In this document: piece after piece, positions 26,308 through 36,624 of the stretch
Position numbering within the stretch: position 1 is the stretch's first letter
How the letters are laid out: every line of letters begins with the position of its first letter
Assembly: GCA_022749815.1 (NCBI GenBank)
Contig: JAKIWV010000002.1
Location: 124,001-188,000 of the forward strand
Length of the DNA stretch: 64,000 nucleotides
DNA from: Thermoplasmata archaeon
Lineage (GTDB): Archaea; Thermoplasmatota; Thermoplasmata; Lutacidiplasmatales; UBA184
Reading direction: 5' to 3'
Program-made: the position numbers and the translations under genes
The notes under the pieces: model-generated
Seen by the model: the letters and a program-made list of their open reading frames with translations, nothing else
Told to the model about the DNA's origin: nothing
Databases searched by the model: none

Positions 26308-29100
26308 ATGGCGCAAGGACTATCCAAGCGGATCAAGAGCCTCCAGTTCGCCTTCCTCTCGCCGGACGAGATCCGGCGCATGAATGCCGTGAAGGTGATC
26401 ACCGCCGACACGTACGACGACGACGGCTACCCGATCGAGATGGGGCTCATGGACCTTCATCTCGGCGTGATCGAGCCGAATCTCCGGTGCCGGACCTGTG
26501 GCGGCCGCGTCAACGAGTGCCCGGGCCACTTCGGCATCATCGAGCTCGCCATGCCGGTGATCCACGTCGGCTACGCGAAGGAGATCAAGCGGCTCCTCCA
26601 GTCCACCTGCCGCGCCTGCGGTCGACTGCTCCCCGACGCCCCCACCGGCGGGCGCGCGGAGGTGGCCATCGAGGGCGACGACGGACCGTCGTCCCCACCG
26701 ACGCCGCGCGAGACGAAGGAGGAACGCAGTTGTCCCCACTGCCACGAGGTGCAGCAGCGCATCATCCTCGACAAGCCGACGACGTTCCGCGAGAACGGGC
26801 ACAAGATCACTCCGAAGGAGGTCCGGGCCCGCCTCGAGCGGATCCCCGACGACGATGTTCGGGCCCTCGGACTCAACCCGAAGGCCGGCCGTCCCGAGTG
26901 GATGGTGCTTACCGTCCTGCCGGTCCCGCCGGTGCAGGTCCGCCCGTCGATCACGCTCGAGAGCGGGGAACGGAGCGAGGACGACCTCACGCACAAGCTG
27001 GTCGACGTGCTCCGGATCAACCAACGGCTCCGCGAGAACCGCGACATGGGCGCTCCCCAGCTCGTCGTCGAGGACCTGTGGGAGCTGCTCCAGTACCACG
27101 TGACCACCTACTTCGATAACCAGACGAGCGGAATCCCACCGGCCCGCCACCGGTCCGGCCGGCCCCTCAAGACGCTCGCCCAACGGCTCAAGGGAAAGGA
27201 CGGCCGGTTCCGGTCGAACCTCTCCGGGAAACGGGTCAACTTCTCCGCCCGGACGGTCATCTCCCCCGACCCGATGCTGTCGATCAACGAGGTTGGCATC
27301 CCGACCGAGATTGGCCGGGCCCTGACGGTCCCCCTCGAGGTCACTCCGTACAACGCCGAGATCGCGAAGGAGCTCGTCAAGCGCGGGCCGACGCCGGCGG
27401 ATAAGGAAGGAATCTACCAGTGCGGGGTGAACTACCTGATCCGCGAGGACGGCCAGCGCATCAAGGTCATGGACAAGAACGCCGAGGCGTGCGCCGAGCT
27501 CGTCACCCCCGGGTGTGTCGTCGAACGGCAGCTGATCAACGGCGACATCGTCCTGTTCAACCGGCAGCCGTCACTGCACCGGATGAGCATGATGGCCCAC
27601 TTCGTCCGGATCCTGCCGCACAAGACGTTCCGGTTCAACCTCTGCGACTGCCCGCCTTACAACGCAGATTTTGATGGCGACGAGATGAACCTGCACGTGC
27701 TCCAGAGTCAGGAGGCCCGCGCCGAGGCGAAGGTCCTCATGAAGGTCGAGGAACACATCCTATCACCCCGGTACGGCGGACCGATCATCGGGATGCTGCA
27801 CGACCACATCACCGGGATGTTTCTCCTCACCTACCAGAACCCCCACTTCAACCGCCACGAGGTCACCTACATGCTCTCCCGGATCCAAATGCCGATCCCG
27901 CCGCCGGCCGGCACCGAGAAGGACGGGAACGAGTTCTGGACCGGCAAGCAGCTCTTCTCCACCCTCCTCCCCAAGGACCTCACCCTCGAGTACCGCGCCA
28001 ACATCTGGAACAAGTGCACCGACCCGCCGCTCCACTGCCCCCATGACGCCTGGGTCGTCGTCGACCGGGGCGAGCTCAAGGCCGGCGCGATCGACAAGAA
28101 ATCCGTGGCCTACGAGAAGGGCGCGCTCCTCGACGCCATCGCGCGCAACTACGGCGTGGCCCGAGCCCGGCAGTTCCTCGACGAGGCGAGCCGGCTCGCC
28201 ATCGCCACGATCGACCTTCGGGGCCTTTCCACGGGCATCGATGACGAGGACGTTCCGAAGAACGCCCGGAAGGAGATCGACGACGTGCTCGCGGAGGCCC
28301 GGCTGAAGGTCAACGAGCTCGTCGAGCAGTATCGGAAGCAGGAGTTGGAGCAGATGCCCGGGCGTTCCCTCGAAGAGACGCTCGAGGTGCTGGTCCGACG
28401 CGAGCTCGGCCGGGCCCGCGACAACGCCGGAGAGATCGCGGGCCGTCACTTGGGGCTCGAGAACCCCGCCGTCATTCTCGCCCGGTCCGGCGCCCGGGGG
28501 TCGATGCTCAATTTGACCCAGATGGCCGGCGCCGTCGGCCAGCAATCGGTTCGGGGCGAGCGGCTGATGCGCGGCTACTTCAACCGGACGCTCCCGCACT
28601 ACGGCCGGGGCGACCTCGGGGCGGACGCCCGGGGGTTCGTCTCGTCGAGCTACAAGCGCGGTCTGTCGCCGACGGAATACTTCTTCCACTCCATGGGAGG
28701 CCGAGAGGGGCTCGTGGACACGGCCGTCCGGACGAGCCGGTCCGGGTACATGCAACGCCGCCTGATCAACGCGCTCGAGGACCTGCACGTCGACGAGGAC
28801 CGGACGGTCCGGAACACGGCGGGCACGATCATCGAGTACAAGTACGGCGAGGACGGCATCGACCCGACGCGCTCGTATGGTGGGCTGGCCATCGCGCTCG
28901 ACGAGATCGTGACGATGGCCCTCGGCCGACGCGTCAAGCCGTCGTCCGACGACAAGCCGGACGGACCGGGGGGCACCCCGCCGGTCACCGAAGAGGAGAT
29001 GGATCTTCTCGCCGAGGCGCAGTTGGAAGAGGATTCCGAAGAGGAAGAGGCCGATGAGGTTCCCTCTCCCGAAGAGGGTCCCGGCTTCGAGGGGGAGTGA
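26308..29100 (+). CDS. rpoA1: DNA-directed RNA polymerase subunit A'
   Basis: 930 aa N-terminal part of the largest subunit. The absolutely conserved metal-A motif [12 protein letters not shown] is present, as are the clamp zinc motifs CRTCGG...CPGHFG and CRACG...CPHCH, and the bridge-helix region. The C-terminus is an acidic tail (a run of Glu/Asp after residue 900). The ATG at 26308 follows TAGGAGG; the longer frame upstream overlaps rpoB and is rejected. Confidence 0.98.
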   Translation: MAQGLSKRIKSLQFAFLSPDEIRRMNAVKVITADTYDDDGYPIEMGLMDLHLGVIEPNLRCRTCGGRVNECPGHFGIIELAMPVIHVGYAKEIKRLLQSTCRACGRLLPDAPTGGRAEVAIEGDDGPSSPPTPRETKEERSCPHCHEVQQRIILDKPTTFRENGHKITPKEVRARLERIPDDDVRALGLNPKAGRPEWMVLTVLPVPPVQVRPSITLESGERSEDDLTHKLVDVLRINQRLRENRDMGAPQLVVEDLWELLQYHVTTYFDNQTSGIPPARHRSGRPLKTLAQRLKGKDGRFRSNLSGKRVNFSARTVISPDPMLSINEVGIPTEIGRALTVPLEVTPYNAEIAKELVKRGPTPADKEGIYQCGVNYLIREDGQRIKVMDKNAEACAELVTPGCVVERQLINGDIVLFNRQPSLHRMSMMAHFVRILPHKTFRFNLCDCPPYNADFDGDEMNLHVLQSQEARAEAKVLMKVEEHILSPRYGGPIIGMLHDHITGMFLLTYQNPHFNRHEVTYMLSRIQMPIPPPAGTEKDGNEFWTGKQLFSTLLPKDLTLEYRANIWNKCTDPPLHCPHDAWVVVDRGELKAGAIDKKSVAYEKGALLDAIARNYGVARARQFLDEASRLAIATIDLRGLSTGIDDEDVPKNARKEIDDVLAEARLKVNELVEQYRKQELEQMPGRSLEETLEVLVRRELGRARDNAGEIAGRHLGLENPAVILARSGARGSMLNLTQMAGAVGQQSVRGERLMRGYFNRTLPHYGRGDLGADARGFVSSSYKRGLSPTEYFFHSMGGREGLVDTAVRTSRSGYMQRRLINALEDLHVDEDRTVRNTAGTIIEYKYGEDGIDPTRSYGGLAIALDEIVTMALGRRVKPSSDDKPDGPGGTPPVTEEEMDLLAEAQLEEDSEEEEADEVPSPEEGPGFEGE

Positions 29101-29101
29101 C

Positions 29102-30430
29102 GTGACGAAGGAAGAGAAGAAACCCCCCTCGAAGCTCGACAGCCTGCTCGTCGAGTTCGCCGCGATCGACGGGGTGGTCTTTCCGCCGCTCATCCTGAAG
29201 GAGTTCCACGACCGGGTGCAGCACCTCCGGCTCGAGCCGGCCGAGCTCAAGAAGGTCGTCCACGAGGTCGCGGTCCGATTCGGCCGGGCCCGCGTCGACC
29301 CGCACGAGTCGGTGGGCATCATCGCCGCGCAGTCGATCGGCGAGCCCGGCACCCAGATGACGCTGCGAACGTTCCACTACGCCGGCGTCGCGGAAATGAA
29401 CGTGACACTCGGGCTCCCCCGGCTCATCGAGCTCGTCGACGCGCGGCGCGTCCCGTCCACCCCGATGATGACGGTCTACGTGGAACGGAAACACCGCACC
29501 GACCGCGACGAGGTCCAGAAGATCGCGCTGCAGATCGAAGTCACGACGATCCCCGACGTCGCGGCGATCGGAACCGTGGTCGAGGACCTCAAGGTCGTCG
29601 TGACGCCCCAGCTCGGCCTGATGCAGGGCCGCGGGGTGAAGCGCGCCGACATCGAGCGGTCGCTCCAGGAGAACATCGATACCCGGAAGTTCCGGCTGGG
29701 CCACGGGTCGGGCTCCGGCGAGGGTCGGTCGTTCGAGCTCTTCCTCGCCGAGCCCCCGACCCCCGCTCCGGGGAAAGCGAAGAAGGAGGACCCCGATGAG
29801 GACATGCCGTTCAAGAAGCTGCTCGCCGCCAGCGAAGAGGCGAAGGGGATCCGGATCAAGGGCGTGAGCGGGATCAAGCGCGCCCTGATCAAGAAGGAGA
29901 AGGACGAGTACGTGATCTACACCGAGGGGTCGAACCTCGAGGACGTGCTCGAGCTCCCGGGCGTCGATGGCGACCGTACCACGACGAACTCGGTCTTCGA
30001 AATTTACAAGGTCTTCGGGATCGAGGCGGCGCGGGCCGCCCTCATCCAGGAAGCCTCGCGGACGCTCGGCGAACAGGGATTGACCGTCGACATCCGGCAC
30101 CTGATGCTCGTCTCCGACGTCATGACCAACGAAGGGGATATCCGGGCCATCGGCCGCCACGGGATCTCCGGCAAGAAGACCAGCGTGCTCGCCCGGGCCG
30201 CCTTCGAGATCACCGCAGCGCATCTGCTCCGCGCGGCGATCACCGGCGAGGCCGACGACCTCAAGGGCGTCGCCGAGAACATCATCGTCGGCCAGCCGAT
30301 CACGCTCGGCACGGGCGCGGTGAACCTCGTCTACCGACCGACGATCGCCCCGCGGACGCCGCCGCAGCTCACGCCCCCGCCGCCGCCCGTCGAAGCGGCC
30401 GACGCCGACGAGCCGACGGTCGAAGCCTAG
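29102..30430 (+). CDS. rpoA2: DNA-directed RNA polymerase subunit A''
   Basis: 442 aa C-terminal part of the largest subunit. The trigger-loop block [20 protein letters not shown] is intact, followed by the jaw and the conserved cleft ([17 protein letters not shown]). The GTG at 29102 lies one base after the A' stop and is preferred over an ATG inside rpoA1. A proline-rich tail of 30 residues ends the protein. Separate A' and A'' genes are an archaeal hallmark. Confidence 0.97.
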   Translation: MTKEEKKPPSKLDSLLVEFAAIDGVVFPPLILKEFHDRVQHLRLEPAELKKVVHEVAVRFGRARVDPHESVGIIAAQSIGEPGTQMTLRTFHYAGVAEMNVTLGLPRLIELVDARRVPSTPMMTVYVERKHRTDRDEVQKIALQIEVTTIPDVAAIGTVVEDLKVVVTPQLGLMQGRGVKRADIERSLQENIDTRKFRLGHGSGSGEGRSFELFLAEPPTPAPGKAKKEDPDEDMPFKKLLAASEEAKGIRIKGVSGIKRALIKKEKDEYVIYTEGSNLEDVLELPGVDGDRTTTNSVFEIYKVFGIEAARAALIQEASRTLGEQGLTVDIRHLMLVSDVMTNEGDIRAIGRHGISGKKTSVLARAAFEITAAHLLRAAITGEADDLKGVAENIIVGQPITLGTGAVNLVYRPTIAPRTPPQLTPPPPPVEAADADEPTVEA

Positions 30431-30442
30431 GGAAGGAGAACG

Positions 30443-30733
30443 ATGGATCTTGGACACGCGCTCAAGGTAGCATTGCAGACCGGCAAGGTGCGGATCGGCG
30501 TGAACGAGACGATCGACGCGGCGAAGGAAAAGCACGCCCGCCTGGTCATCGCGTCCACGAGCTGTCCGTACGAGCCGTTCCTCCACGAGAGCCGGTTCGA
30601 GAAAGTGCCGGTCTACCACTACCCTGGTACGAGCGTGGAGCTGGGCGCCGCGTGCGGTAAGCCGTTCCCGATCAGCGCGCTCGCGATCCTCGACCCCGGG
30701 TCCTCTGCGATCCTCTCGCTGGAGACGTCGTAG
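30443..30733 (+). CDS. rpl30e: Ribosomal protein eL30
   Basis: 96 aa L7Ae-like fold protein of the large subunit. The N-terminal DLGHALKVALQTGKVRIG, central KLVIAS-like strand ARLVIASTSCP, and the VELGAACGKPF loop are typical. It follows rpoA2 by 12 nt, a linkage conserved in most archaea. Confidence 0.95.
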   Translation: MDLGHALKVALQTGKVRIGVNETIDAAKEKHARLVIASTSCPYEPFLHESRFEKVPVYHYPGTSVELGAACGKPFPISALAILDPGSSAILSLETS

Positions 30734-30762
30734 CCGTCCGGCGCCGGTCGAGAACCCGTTCC

Positions 30763-31188
30763 ATGCCCGAGATCTCGTTCGATACTGAGACGCTGGGGTT
30801 GATCCGGCTCTTCGAAGAGCGGACCGGCGCGCGGGTCAAGGATTGCCTCCACGCCGAGGACAAGGTCGTGTTCCTGGTCTACCCCGGGGAAATCCCGAAG
30901 GCCGTCGGGCCGGGCGGCGCCGTCGTCGACCGGCTCAAGGGCCAGACCCACCGGGAGATCCAGGTCGTGGAGTACTCCGACGAGGCCGAAGTGCTCGCGC
31001 GGAACGTGTTCTTCCCGTTCGGACCCCGGAAGGTCGAGTTCCAACCGAAGGGCAAGGGTCGGCACGTGACCGTCACGGTCGACCCGACCTGGAAGGCGCG
31101 CGCGATCGGGAAGGCAGGGAAGAACCTCAAGATCGCCCGCGCGATCCTGATGCGACATTCCGACATCGTGTCGGTGAATGTAGCCTAG
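30763..31188 (+). CDS. nusA: Transcription factor NusA-like KH protein
   Basis: 141 aa consisting of two KH domains, without the N-terminal and S1 domains of bacterial NusA. The first KH has IPKAVGPGGAVVDRL, the second AIGKAGKNLKIARAIL. Archaeal homologues bind RNA and are usually encoded between rpl30e and rpsL. Here the conserved operon stops: no rpsL, rpsG or EF-Tu gene follows. Confidence 0.94.
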   Translation: MPEISFDTETLGLIRLFEERTGARVKDCLHAEDKVVFLVYPGEIPKAVGPGGAVVDRLKGQTHREIQVVEYSDEAEVLARNVFFPFGPRKVEFQPKGKGRHVTVTVDPTWKARAIGKAGKNLKIARAILMRHSDIVSVNVA

Positions 31189-31491
31189 GCGGACCGCGGG
31201 GGTCCGCGACCGGCGCTCGCCGTCGGAGCGCCTCGTCGCCGGTCGTGGAAGGCGCCCAGGGAGTGCAGCGGGCCCCTGCGGGAGAGGAGGCCTAGATAGT
31301 GCCCAATTGGAGCCCCAACGGAATATTTCAGGAATTTATCCCGCTCAGCCTTAAGCGGCTCGAGACGATCGGGATCAAGGTTGACGGAACTCCTCGAGGC
31401 GAATTCCTTCAGATGGCTCTCGACGGCAGGTGGTGCGCGTGGCCGACGCCATTGGCGACCTCAAGGAGTCCGGGAGCGCGGGTTCCAGGCC
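31189..31491 (+). other. Intergenic region with hairpin and coding-like remnant
   Basis: About 300 nt with no gene I can defend. A 7-bp stem-loop, GCGGACC (31189-31195) with GGTCCGC (31201-31207), begins at the nusA stop. From a GTG at 31299 a frame reads IPLSLKRLETIGIKVDGTPR and then continues plausibly only after a frame change near 31430 (VVRVADAIGDLKESG). This looks like a decayed or frame-shifted small gene, but I cannot name it. Confidence 0.4.
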
Positions 31492-34400
31492 ATGTTCACC
31501 GTCGTTCCGATCCTATTGACCCTGGTCGTAGCGTTTTGGCCTCAATTGAGCTCGCAAGTACCTTCGGCCCCTGCCACAATTTCGACGGACCGCTCGGGGA
31601 TGACGGCGGGTCCAGAACCAACCCAGTCTTCGGGTCCTCTCGGTGCGGCGCAGCGATCGCTCTCCTCCGGTAACGGCCCGGCCGAAGGCGGGCACTGGTC
31701 GTGCACCGGCGGCGGCAGAGATTCGGTTCAATGCGGTAACAATCTCGCACCTGTGTCGAGAGTCTCCACGATCGTTCTAGGCTGGAAGCCGATCGGATCT
31801 ATTCCCGCCTTGACTACTGGCGGACTCATGACCTACGACGCGGCGGACGCCTCTGTTCTTCTTCTTGCCCAGGGCTCCATCAACCCCGTCAGGGCGAATA
31901 CTTCGACCTGGACCTATGCGAAAGGGACCTGGACGCTTGTGAACACCTCGGTCGCCCCCGGCGGCTGCCGTGGCTCCTCGCTAACGTACGACGGTGCAGA
32001 TTCGGAGGCGGTGCTCTTTACGGGCGCGAACTGCACAGCCCGTGCGCAGACGTGGGTCTTCCAGGCTGGCATCTGGCTCCAGCTTCACCCTTCCCGGGTT
32101 CCACCGGCCCGAGACCAAGCGACGTTTACGTATGACCCGACACTTGGTTCCGCCGTCCTGTTCGGCGGGTACAACTACACCTCGGCTTGTAACGGCCTGT
32201 GTCTTGACACGTGGGCTTTCTCCGGAGGGGGATGGACGAACCTGACGTCCCTCGTGATGGGCCACCCGCCAGGACGGGGGTACGCGGCGGCAGCATTCGA
32301 CTCTCGCGACCACGACATCGTCCTCTTCGGCGGGTTAGGCGCGTCGGGCCCCCTCAACGACACCTGGACCTTCAACGGGACGGCGTGGGTACTGGCCACG
32401 TCCATCGGGAGCCCGCCGACGATGGTCTTCCCTCTGCTCACGGACGATCAAGCGGATGGTTACGTTCTCCTCGCGGGGGGCGGGTATTCGAATTGCCCAC
32501 AAGCGAAGTGCCTCAACGACACGTGGAGGTACGCCTCCGGTAGCTGGACCGAGTTCCGCCCGCCCGGGACCCCTCCTGCGAGCGGAGAGTGGGCGTGGAC
32601 GTACGATGCGGTCGCCGGTACGGTGATTGCATTCGGGGGGCGTCCGACGGGGTCCCCATCGCCGAACACCGGCCTCACCTGGACCTACTCCGGTGGGAAT
32701 TGGACGAATCGGAGCCTGTCAGCTCCACCGCCGCCCCGCGCCGGGGCGAGCATGGTCTACGACGGAGCCGACGGGTACGTCCTCCTGTTCGGTGGGTATG
32801 CCTCTTTTCCTGGCGGGAACAGCTACTTCCTCGGGGATACCTGGACCTACCTGCACGGAAACTGGACCGACCTGACCGGAACGCTGTCGACCGCGCCGAG
32901 CGCACGAAACGGCGCGGCTCTCGCCTACGATGGGGCGGACGGTTACGTCGTTTTGTTTGGGGGCGAGAGCGTGAGCTGTCGGGGCGGAGCGAATCCCTCC
33001 TTCCCGGTCTGTGGGGACACCTGGGAATTTGTAGGCGGGGGGTGGACCCGGCTCACCCCTTCGGTCGCACCGTCCAACCGGAGCGAGGCCGGAATAGCCT
33101 ACGATCCCGTCGATGGCGAGGCGGTCCTTTTCGGCGGGTCGAACGAATTTGGACTCAACGACACCTGGACCTTCCGAGCCGGGACCTGGACCAACATTAC
33201 GGTCTCGAGTCATAGCCCGCCCCTTACCTCGCCCGTTTCGGCCCCGGGGCTGACGTACGACGCCGCCGATGGTTACCTTCTGCTCCTCGGGGGCGGTCTG
33301 AACAACCAAACGTGGGCCTTCCATGGGGGTGCCTGGACGGACCTGACGGGTTCGGTGCGGGGCGCTCCGTCTGCAGATTTCTACGCAACGCTGGCCTACG
33401 ACCCTACCTTTGGCGTAGCGGTCGAGTTCGGAGGGTGCGGGACGGCCGATTGTACCACCCTACTCGATCGGACCTACACGTACGTCGGCTCGAATTGGAC
33501 TGCCCAGTTCCCTCCCCAGTCACCGAGTCCGCGGGACGGTTCCCAGATGGCGTTCGATTCGGCCGACGGGTACTTGGTGCTCTTCGGCGGGCAGACGGCA
33601 CTCGGAAGTACCGCGGATCTGTGGGAGTTCGGTACGGCATCTTCGACCCTCTCGGTGAGAGGGTTCACATCAACTCCAGACGTTACGGATGTGAGTTTGC
33701 CCGTCGCGCTAAACGTGTCGACTGCGGGCGCGAACGGGACTCTCAGCTTCTCCTACCTTAACCTCCCGCCCGGGTGTCCTAGCCAAAACGCCTCCGCGAT
33801 CCGCTGCACCCCGTCGATGCCCGGATTGTATCGAGTGGGGATCGTTGTCACGGACTCCACCGGACACCATGCCGCTGCCCAGCTCAGGCTCACCGTCAAC
33901 ACCCTGCCGAGCGTGTCCTCCTTTCAAGCGGTGCCGCCGGTTCTCCCCGTGGGCAACCGCACCCTCCTGGAGGTTGCGGTCACTGGCGGGACCGGAAGCT
34001 ACGACTTCGCTTACTCGGGGCTCGCCCCCGGGTGCCTCTCGCAGACGATCCCGACGCTTCCCTGCCAGCCCAGCACTTCCGGAAATTACACTGTCCTTGT
34101 CCGCGTGACCGATTCCATCGGCGGGGGCGCGACGGCGACCCTGAACCTGACGGTCGTCCCGGCCGGAGTCGGGACGGCACCGCGGGTCTCCGAGTTCGGA
34201 GCGGTTCCGTCGCTCATCGCGTTAGGGAATGCAACGAACTTCTCGGTTGTCGTGGTTGGGGGGAACGCAGGGCTGACCTTCGAGTACGCCGGCCTTCCAC
34301 CGGGATGTGCCCCGGCCAACCTTTCTGTGCTACTTTGCACCCCGACCACGGCGGGAACCTACACGGTCCAACTAGTCGTCAAGGCGGTGCGGGGGGTCTC

Positions 34401-34914
34401 TACCGAGGTTGGTACGATGCTGACGGTCTATCCGGCGGGGGGACGCGGGCATCCGCAGGTCGAAGGATTTGCCGCAACGCCCAACCGTTTGGTCCTCGGC
34501 AATTCGACAGTATTCGCTGTCACCGCTTCGGAAATGGCAACGGTGCTCGCCTTCTCCTACAGCGGCTTGCCGCCGGGTTGCCATTCGAACAACCTTTCCA
34601 ACCTTCCCTGTCTTCCTTCGGCAGCCGGGACGTACTCGGTGACAGTGCTCGTACGGGACACTCACGGAAATTCCACCTCCGTTGACACGTCGTTGACCGT
34701 CACGGGGGGCCGCCCCGTTCCGGGCCCGGGCTCCACACCCTCCTCCATCTATGGCGAATTTGCGATCGCGTTGGTCGCGGTCGTCGTTGGAGCCCTCGGA
34801 GTCGCCGTCCTCCTTCTCCGGCGTCGCGACCGGCGCTGGCGTGCCGAGGGAGAGCAGTGGATCGGGGCGCTCCTGTCCGAAGGGCGTTCTCCTCCGAAGA
34901 AACCGGGTATCTAG
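31492..34914 (+). CDS. Kelch-repeat and Ig-like surface protein, membrane-anchored
   Basis: 1140 aa exported protein. An N-terminal hydrophobic segment (VVPILLTLVVAFWPQL) is the likely signal peptide. Twelve kelch-type repeats of about 50 residues follow, each with a YDxxDGxxxLFGG core and a later DTWxFxxGxWTxL. Then come four Ig/PKD-like domains of about 80 residues with a shared PPGC...PCxPS..GxY cysteine pair, probably a disulfide. A C-terminal transmembrane helix and basic cytoplasmic tail finish it. Many N-x-S/T sites suit S-layer-type glycosylation. ATG 31492 is preferred over TTG 31381. Adhesion or sugar binding is inference. Confidence 0.85.
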   Translation: MFTVVPILLTLVVAFWPQLSSQVPSAPATISTDRSGMTAGPEPTQSSGPLGAAQRSLSSGNGPAEGGHWSCTGGGRDSVQCGNNLAPVSRVSTIVLGWKPIGSIPALTTGGLMTYDAADASVLLLAQGSINPVRANTSTWTYAKGTWTLVNTSVAPGGCRGSSLTYDGADSEAVLFTGANCTARAQTWVFQAGIWLQLHPSRVPPARDQATFTYDPTLGSAVLFGGYNYTSACNGLCLDTWAFSGGGWTNLTSLVMGHPPGRGYAAAAFDSRDHDIVLFGGLGASGPLNDTWTFNGTAWVLATSIGSPPTMVFPLLTDDQADGYVLLAGGGYSNCPQAKCLNDTWRYASGSWTEFRPPGTPPASGEWAWTYDAVAGTVIAFGGRPTGSPSPNTGLTWTYSGGNWTNRSLSAPPPPRAGASMVYDGADGYVLLFGGYASFPGGNSYFLGDTWTYLHGNWTDLTGTLSTAPSARNGAALAYDGADGYVVLFGGESVSCRGGANPSFPVCGDTWEFVGGGWTRLTPSVAPSNRSEAGIAYDPVDGEAVLFGGSNEFGLNDTWTFRAGTWTNITVSSHSPPLTSPVSAPGLTYDAADGYLLLLGGGLNNQTWAFHGGAWTDLTGSVRGAPSADFYATLAYDPTFGVAVEFGGCGTADCTTLLDRTYTYVGSNWTAQFPPQSPSPRDGSQMAFDSADGYLVLFGGQTALGSTADLWEFGTASSTLSVRGFTSTPDVTDVSLPVALNVSTAGANGTLSFSYLNLPPGCPSQNASAIRCTPSMPGLYRVGIVVTDSTGHHAAAQLRLTVNTLPSVSSFQAVPPVLPVGNRTLLEVAVTGGTGSYDFAYSGLAPGCLSQTIPTLPCQPSTSGNYTVLVRVTDSIGGGATATLNLTVVPAGVGTAPRVSEFGAVPSLIALGNATNFSVVVVGGNAGLTFEYAGLPPGCAPANLSVLLCTPTTAGTYTVQLVVKAVRGVSTEVGTMLTVYPAGGRGHPQVEGFAATPNRLVLGNSTVFAVTASEMATVLAFSYSGLPPGCHSNNLSNLPCLPSAAGTYSVTVLVRDTHGNSTSVDTSLTVTGGRPVPGPGSTPSSIYGEFAIALVAVVVGALGVAVLLLRRRDRRWRAEGEQWIGALLSEGRSPPKKPGI

Positions 34915-35030
34915 ACGCCGGCGAGGGTGGGTGCGGTCCTGGGGCGATCGGGGTCGGCGGGTCGACTCCCGAACGCTCCGCATCCACGGACGCGCCTCCT
35001 TCAAGGGCTAGGCCATACCCGGATTCGTCC

Positions 35031-35654
35031 ATGAGCCTCGGGGACATCGCACTCGGCTTCGTGGCTGGTCTCGGAACCGCCCTGGCCGTCTGGGTCGCTT
35101 GGAGCCTTCTCCGAGGGGCGCGGGCCGCACGCGAACTGCGTCCCCCGGACTCGGTGAATGACCCACCGCGAGGGGGCGGGGCGTTTCCCGAACGGACTGC
35201 GGAGGTGGACAGTACCCAACTTGAGCAAGGGGAGACCGCACCCGTCCCGGAAATGGAGCACCAGGTGGTCGCATTCGTCGAGGGAACCTCGATGGTAGAC
35301 TCATCAGGGCGCTTCGGCGCGGGCGTTCCCGAAGTGACGGTCGGTACACCCCCCGATCAGCCATCGCCATCGGGCGTCGAAGGGCAGGAGATTTCGCGGA
35401 GGGTCTTCTTGCACTTGATGAAACAACGTCCGTTCTACGACGCGGATGTCGCGCCGCTGGCCCTGACCCAAGAAGGGATGGCGACGGCCCTCTCCGTTCG
35501 ACAAGGCTCCCTGGCAAAGGTCCTGCAGCGGCTTGTTGCTTCGGGGGCGCTCGTGGTCGAGCGGCGCCACGTCGCCCACCGGTCCACTCGGTTGAAGGTC
35601 TACCGTCTCACGCAGCTCGGCATGAGCGTTGCTCGAGAACTGCGCCCAAGGTAG
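35031..35654 (+). CDS. Membrane-anchored winged-helix protein
   Basis: 207 aa. Residues 5-25 form one hydrophobic helix (ALGFVAGLGTALAVWVAWSL), followed by a polar linker of about 90 residues. The C-terminal 85 residues form a winged helix-turn-helix with LTQEGMATALSVRQGSLAKV as helices 2-3 and RRHVAHRSTRLKVYRLT as the wing. It is 116 nt after the surface-protein gene on the same strand. A DNA-binding domain tethered to the membrane next to a surface-protein gene suggests a one-component sensor or regulator (inference). Confidence 0.75.
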   Translation: MSLGDIALGFVAGLGTALAVWVAWSLLRGARAARELRPPDSVNDPPRGGGAFPERTAEVDSTQLEQGETAPVPEMEHQVVAFVEGTSMVDSSGRFGAGVPEVTVGTPPDQPSPSGVEGQEISRRVFLHLMKQRPFYDADVAPLALTQEGMATALSVRQGSLAKVLQRLVASGALVVERRHVAHRSTRLKVYRLTQLGMSVARELRPR

Positions 35655-35769
35655 CCACCGCCGCCGTTAGGTTCGGGTGGAACGCGCGCTCGAGAGGCTG
35701 GAGGACTCCGCTCTTCGCGGGTCCGCACCGCCCGAAGATTGAAGAGCCCGGCCCGTTCGGGTCCGCGGT

Positions 35770-36546
35770 ATGGCCCCCCCCACCGGTAATCGCATCCACG
35801 CGGTGCTCTTCGACCTCGGGGGAACGCTGGTGGACTTCGCCGACTTTCCGGCCGTGGAAGACATGGCGGCCCGGGCGGGGCTCCCGGTCGACGCGGACGC
35901 TCTCTCCCATTGGTTCGGGAAGAAGCAGGAGGAGAACGATCAGGGAGGCGAGACGTGGTCGCTGGAGGAGTTCTGGCGAAAGGTACTCGAAGGAGCGACC
36001 GGGGGGCCGGTCTCTCCGACCCGCTGGACGGAGTTTTATCGGGCCGTGTCGACGTACGAATTCCGGCCGAGCCTCTTCTCCGACGTCCCCCTCTGCCTCG
36101 ACCAACTCAAGGCGAGCCACCTGAAGCTCGGCGTCGTGACGAACCACATCTCTGAGATGTCGGCCCGCCAGGTACTGGCCCATGCCGGGGTCCTCGGATT
36201 CTTCGACGCGGTGGTGGCCTCCGGCACCGAGCGGATCGCGAAGCCGGACCCCCGTATCTTCCAGCGAGGGGCGGAGCGACTGAAGATCCCGCCGCACGAG
36301 ACACTCTACGTCGGGGACAAGCCGAACACCGATGTCCGCGCCGCTGAACGCGCCGGCCTCCACGGTCTGTGGCTCCACCGGGAGGGCACCGGGTATGGCG
36401 AGGACCCGCCGGAGATTACGTCGCTCGGGGAGGTGCCGATCTGGATCACCCAGTTCGAGGTTTCGGGTCGCGGGTTCGGACCGCCCACGGCCGACTTCGA
36501 CGAAGGTCCCGGCGGCGTGCCGCAGCGGCCGCGCCGTCGGCTTTGA
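35770..36546 (+). CDS. HAD-superfamily hydrolase, C-terminus altered by element insertion
   Basis: 258 aa. Motif I is F14-D15-L-G-G-T-L, so the nucleophile D15 is present but the usual second aspartate is glycine, as in some non-phosphatase or divergent HADs. Motif II VVTN, motif III lysine in IAKPDPRIF and motif IV GDKPNTD are intact. Substrate unknown. The stop TGA lies inside the terminal repeat of the element at 36540-38120. Joining across the 11-bp duplication shows the uninterrupted gene would have ended ...RRRSG with a TAA at 38138-38140, so only the last residues changed. Confidence 0.88.
   Translation: MAPPTGNRIHAVLFDLGGTLVDFADFPAVEDMAARAGLPVDADALSHWFGKKQEENDQGGETWSLEEFWRKVLEGATGGPVSPTRWTEFYRAVSTYEFRPSLFSDVPLCLDQLKASHLKLGVVTNHISEMSARQVLAHAGVLGFFDAVVASGTERIAKPDPRIFQRGAERLKIPPHETLYVGDKPNTDVRAAERAGLHGLWLHREGTGYGEDPPEITSLGEVPIWITQFEVSGRGFGPPTADFDEGPGGVPQRPRRRL
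36529..36539 (+). repeat. Target-site duplication, left copy
   Basis: CCGCGCCGTCG, directly abutting the left terminal inverted repeat. An identical 11-mer abuts the right terminal repeat at 38121-38131. Confidence 0.82.
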
Positions 36547-36605
36547 AACGTAACTTCGCCGGGAGGACCTCCTGAAACGTAACTTCCCCCGCGTGAAACG
36601 AAACC
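36544..36605 (+). repeat. Left subterminal iterons
   Basis: TGAAACGTAACTT occurs at 36544-36556 (partly within the terminal repeat) and identically at 36573-36585. A variant, TGAAACGAAACC, lies at 36594-36605. Start spacings are 29 and 21 nt. They are candidate transposase- or regulator-binding sites. Confidence 0.7.
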
Positions 36606-36624
36606 GATGCCCGGGGGTTCTGCT

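Noticed and set aside
27763-30619. Long minus-strand open frames opposite rpoA1 and rpoA2
   Set aside because: Antisense shadows of RNA polymerase genes caused by codon bias; no family resemblance.
31189-31207. Stem-loop after nusA as an intrinsic terminator
   Set aside because: There is no following T-run, and archaeal termination depends on T-tracts, so a terminator call is not supported.
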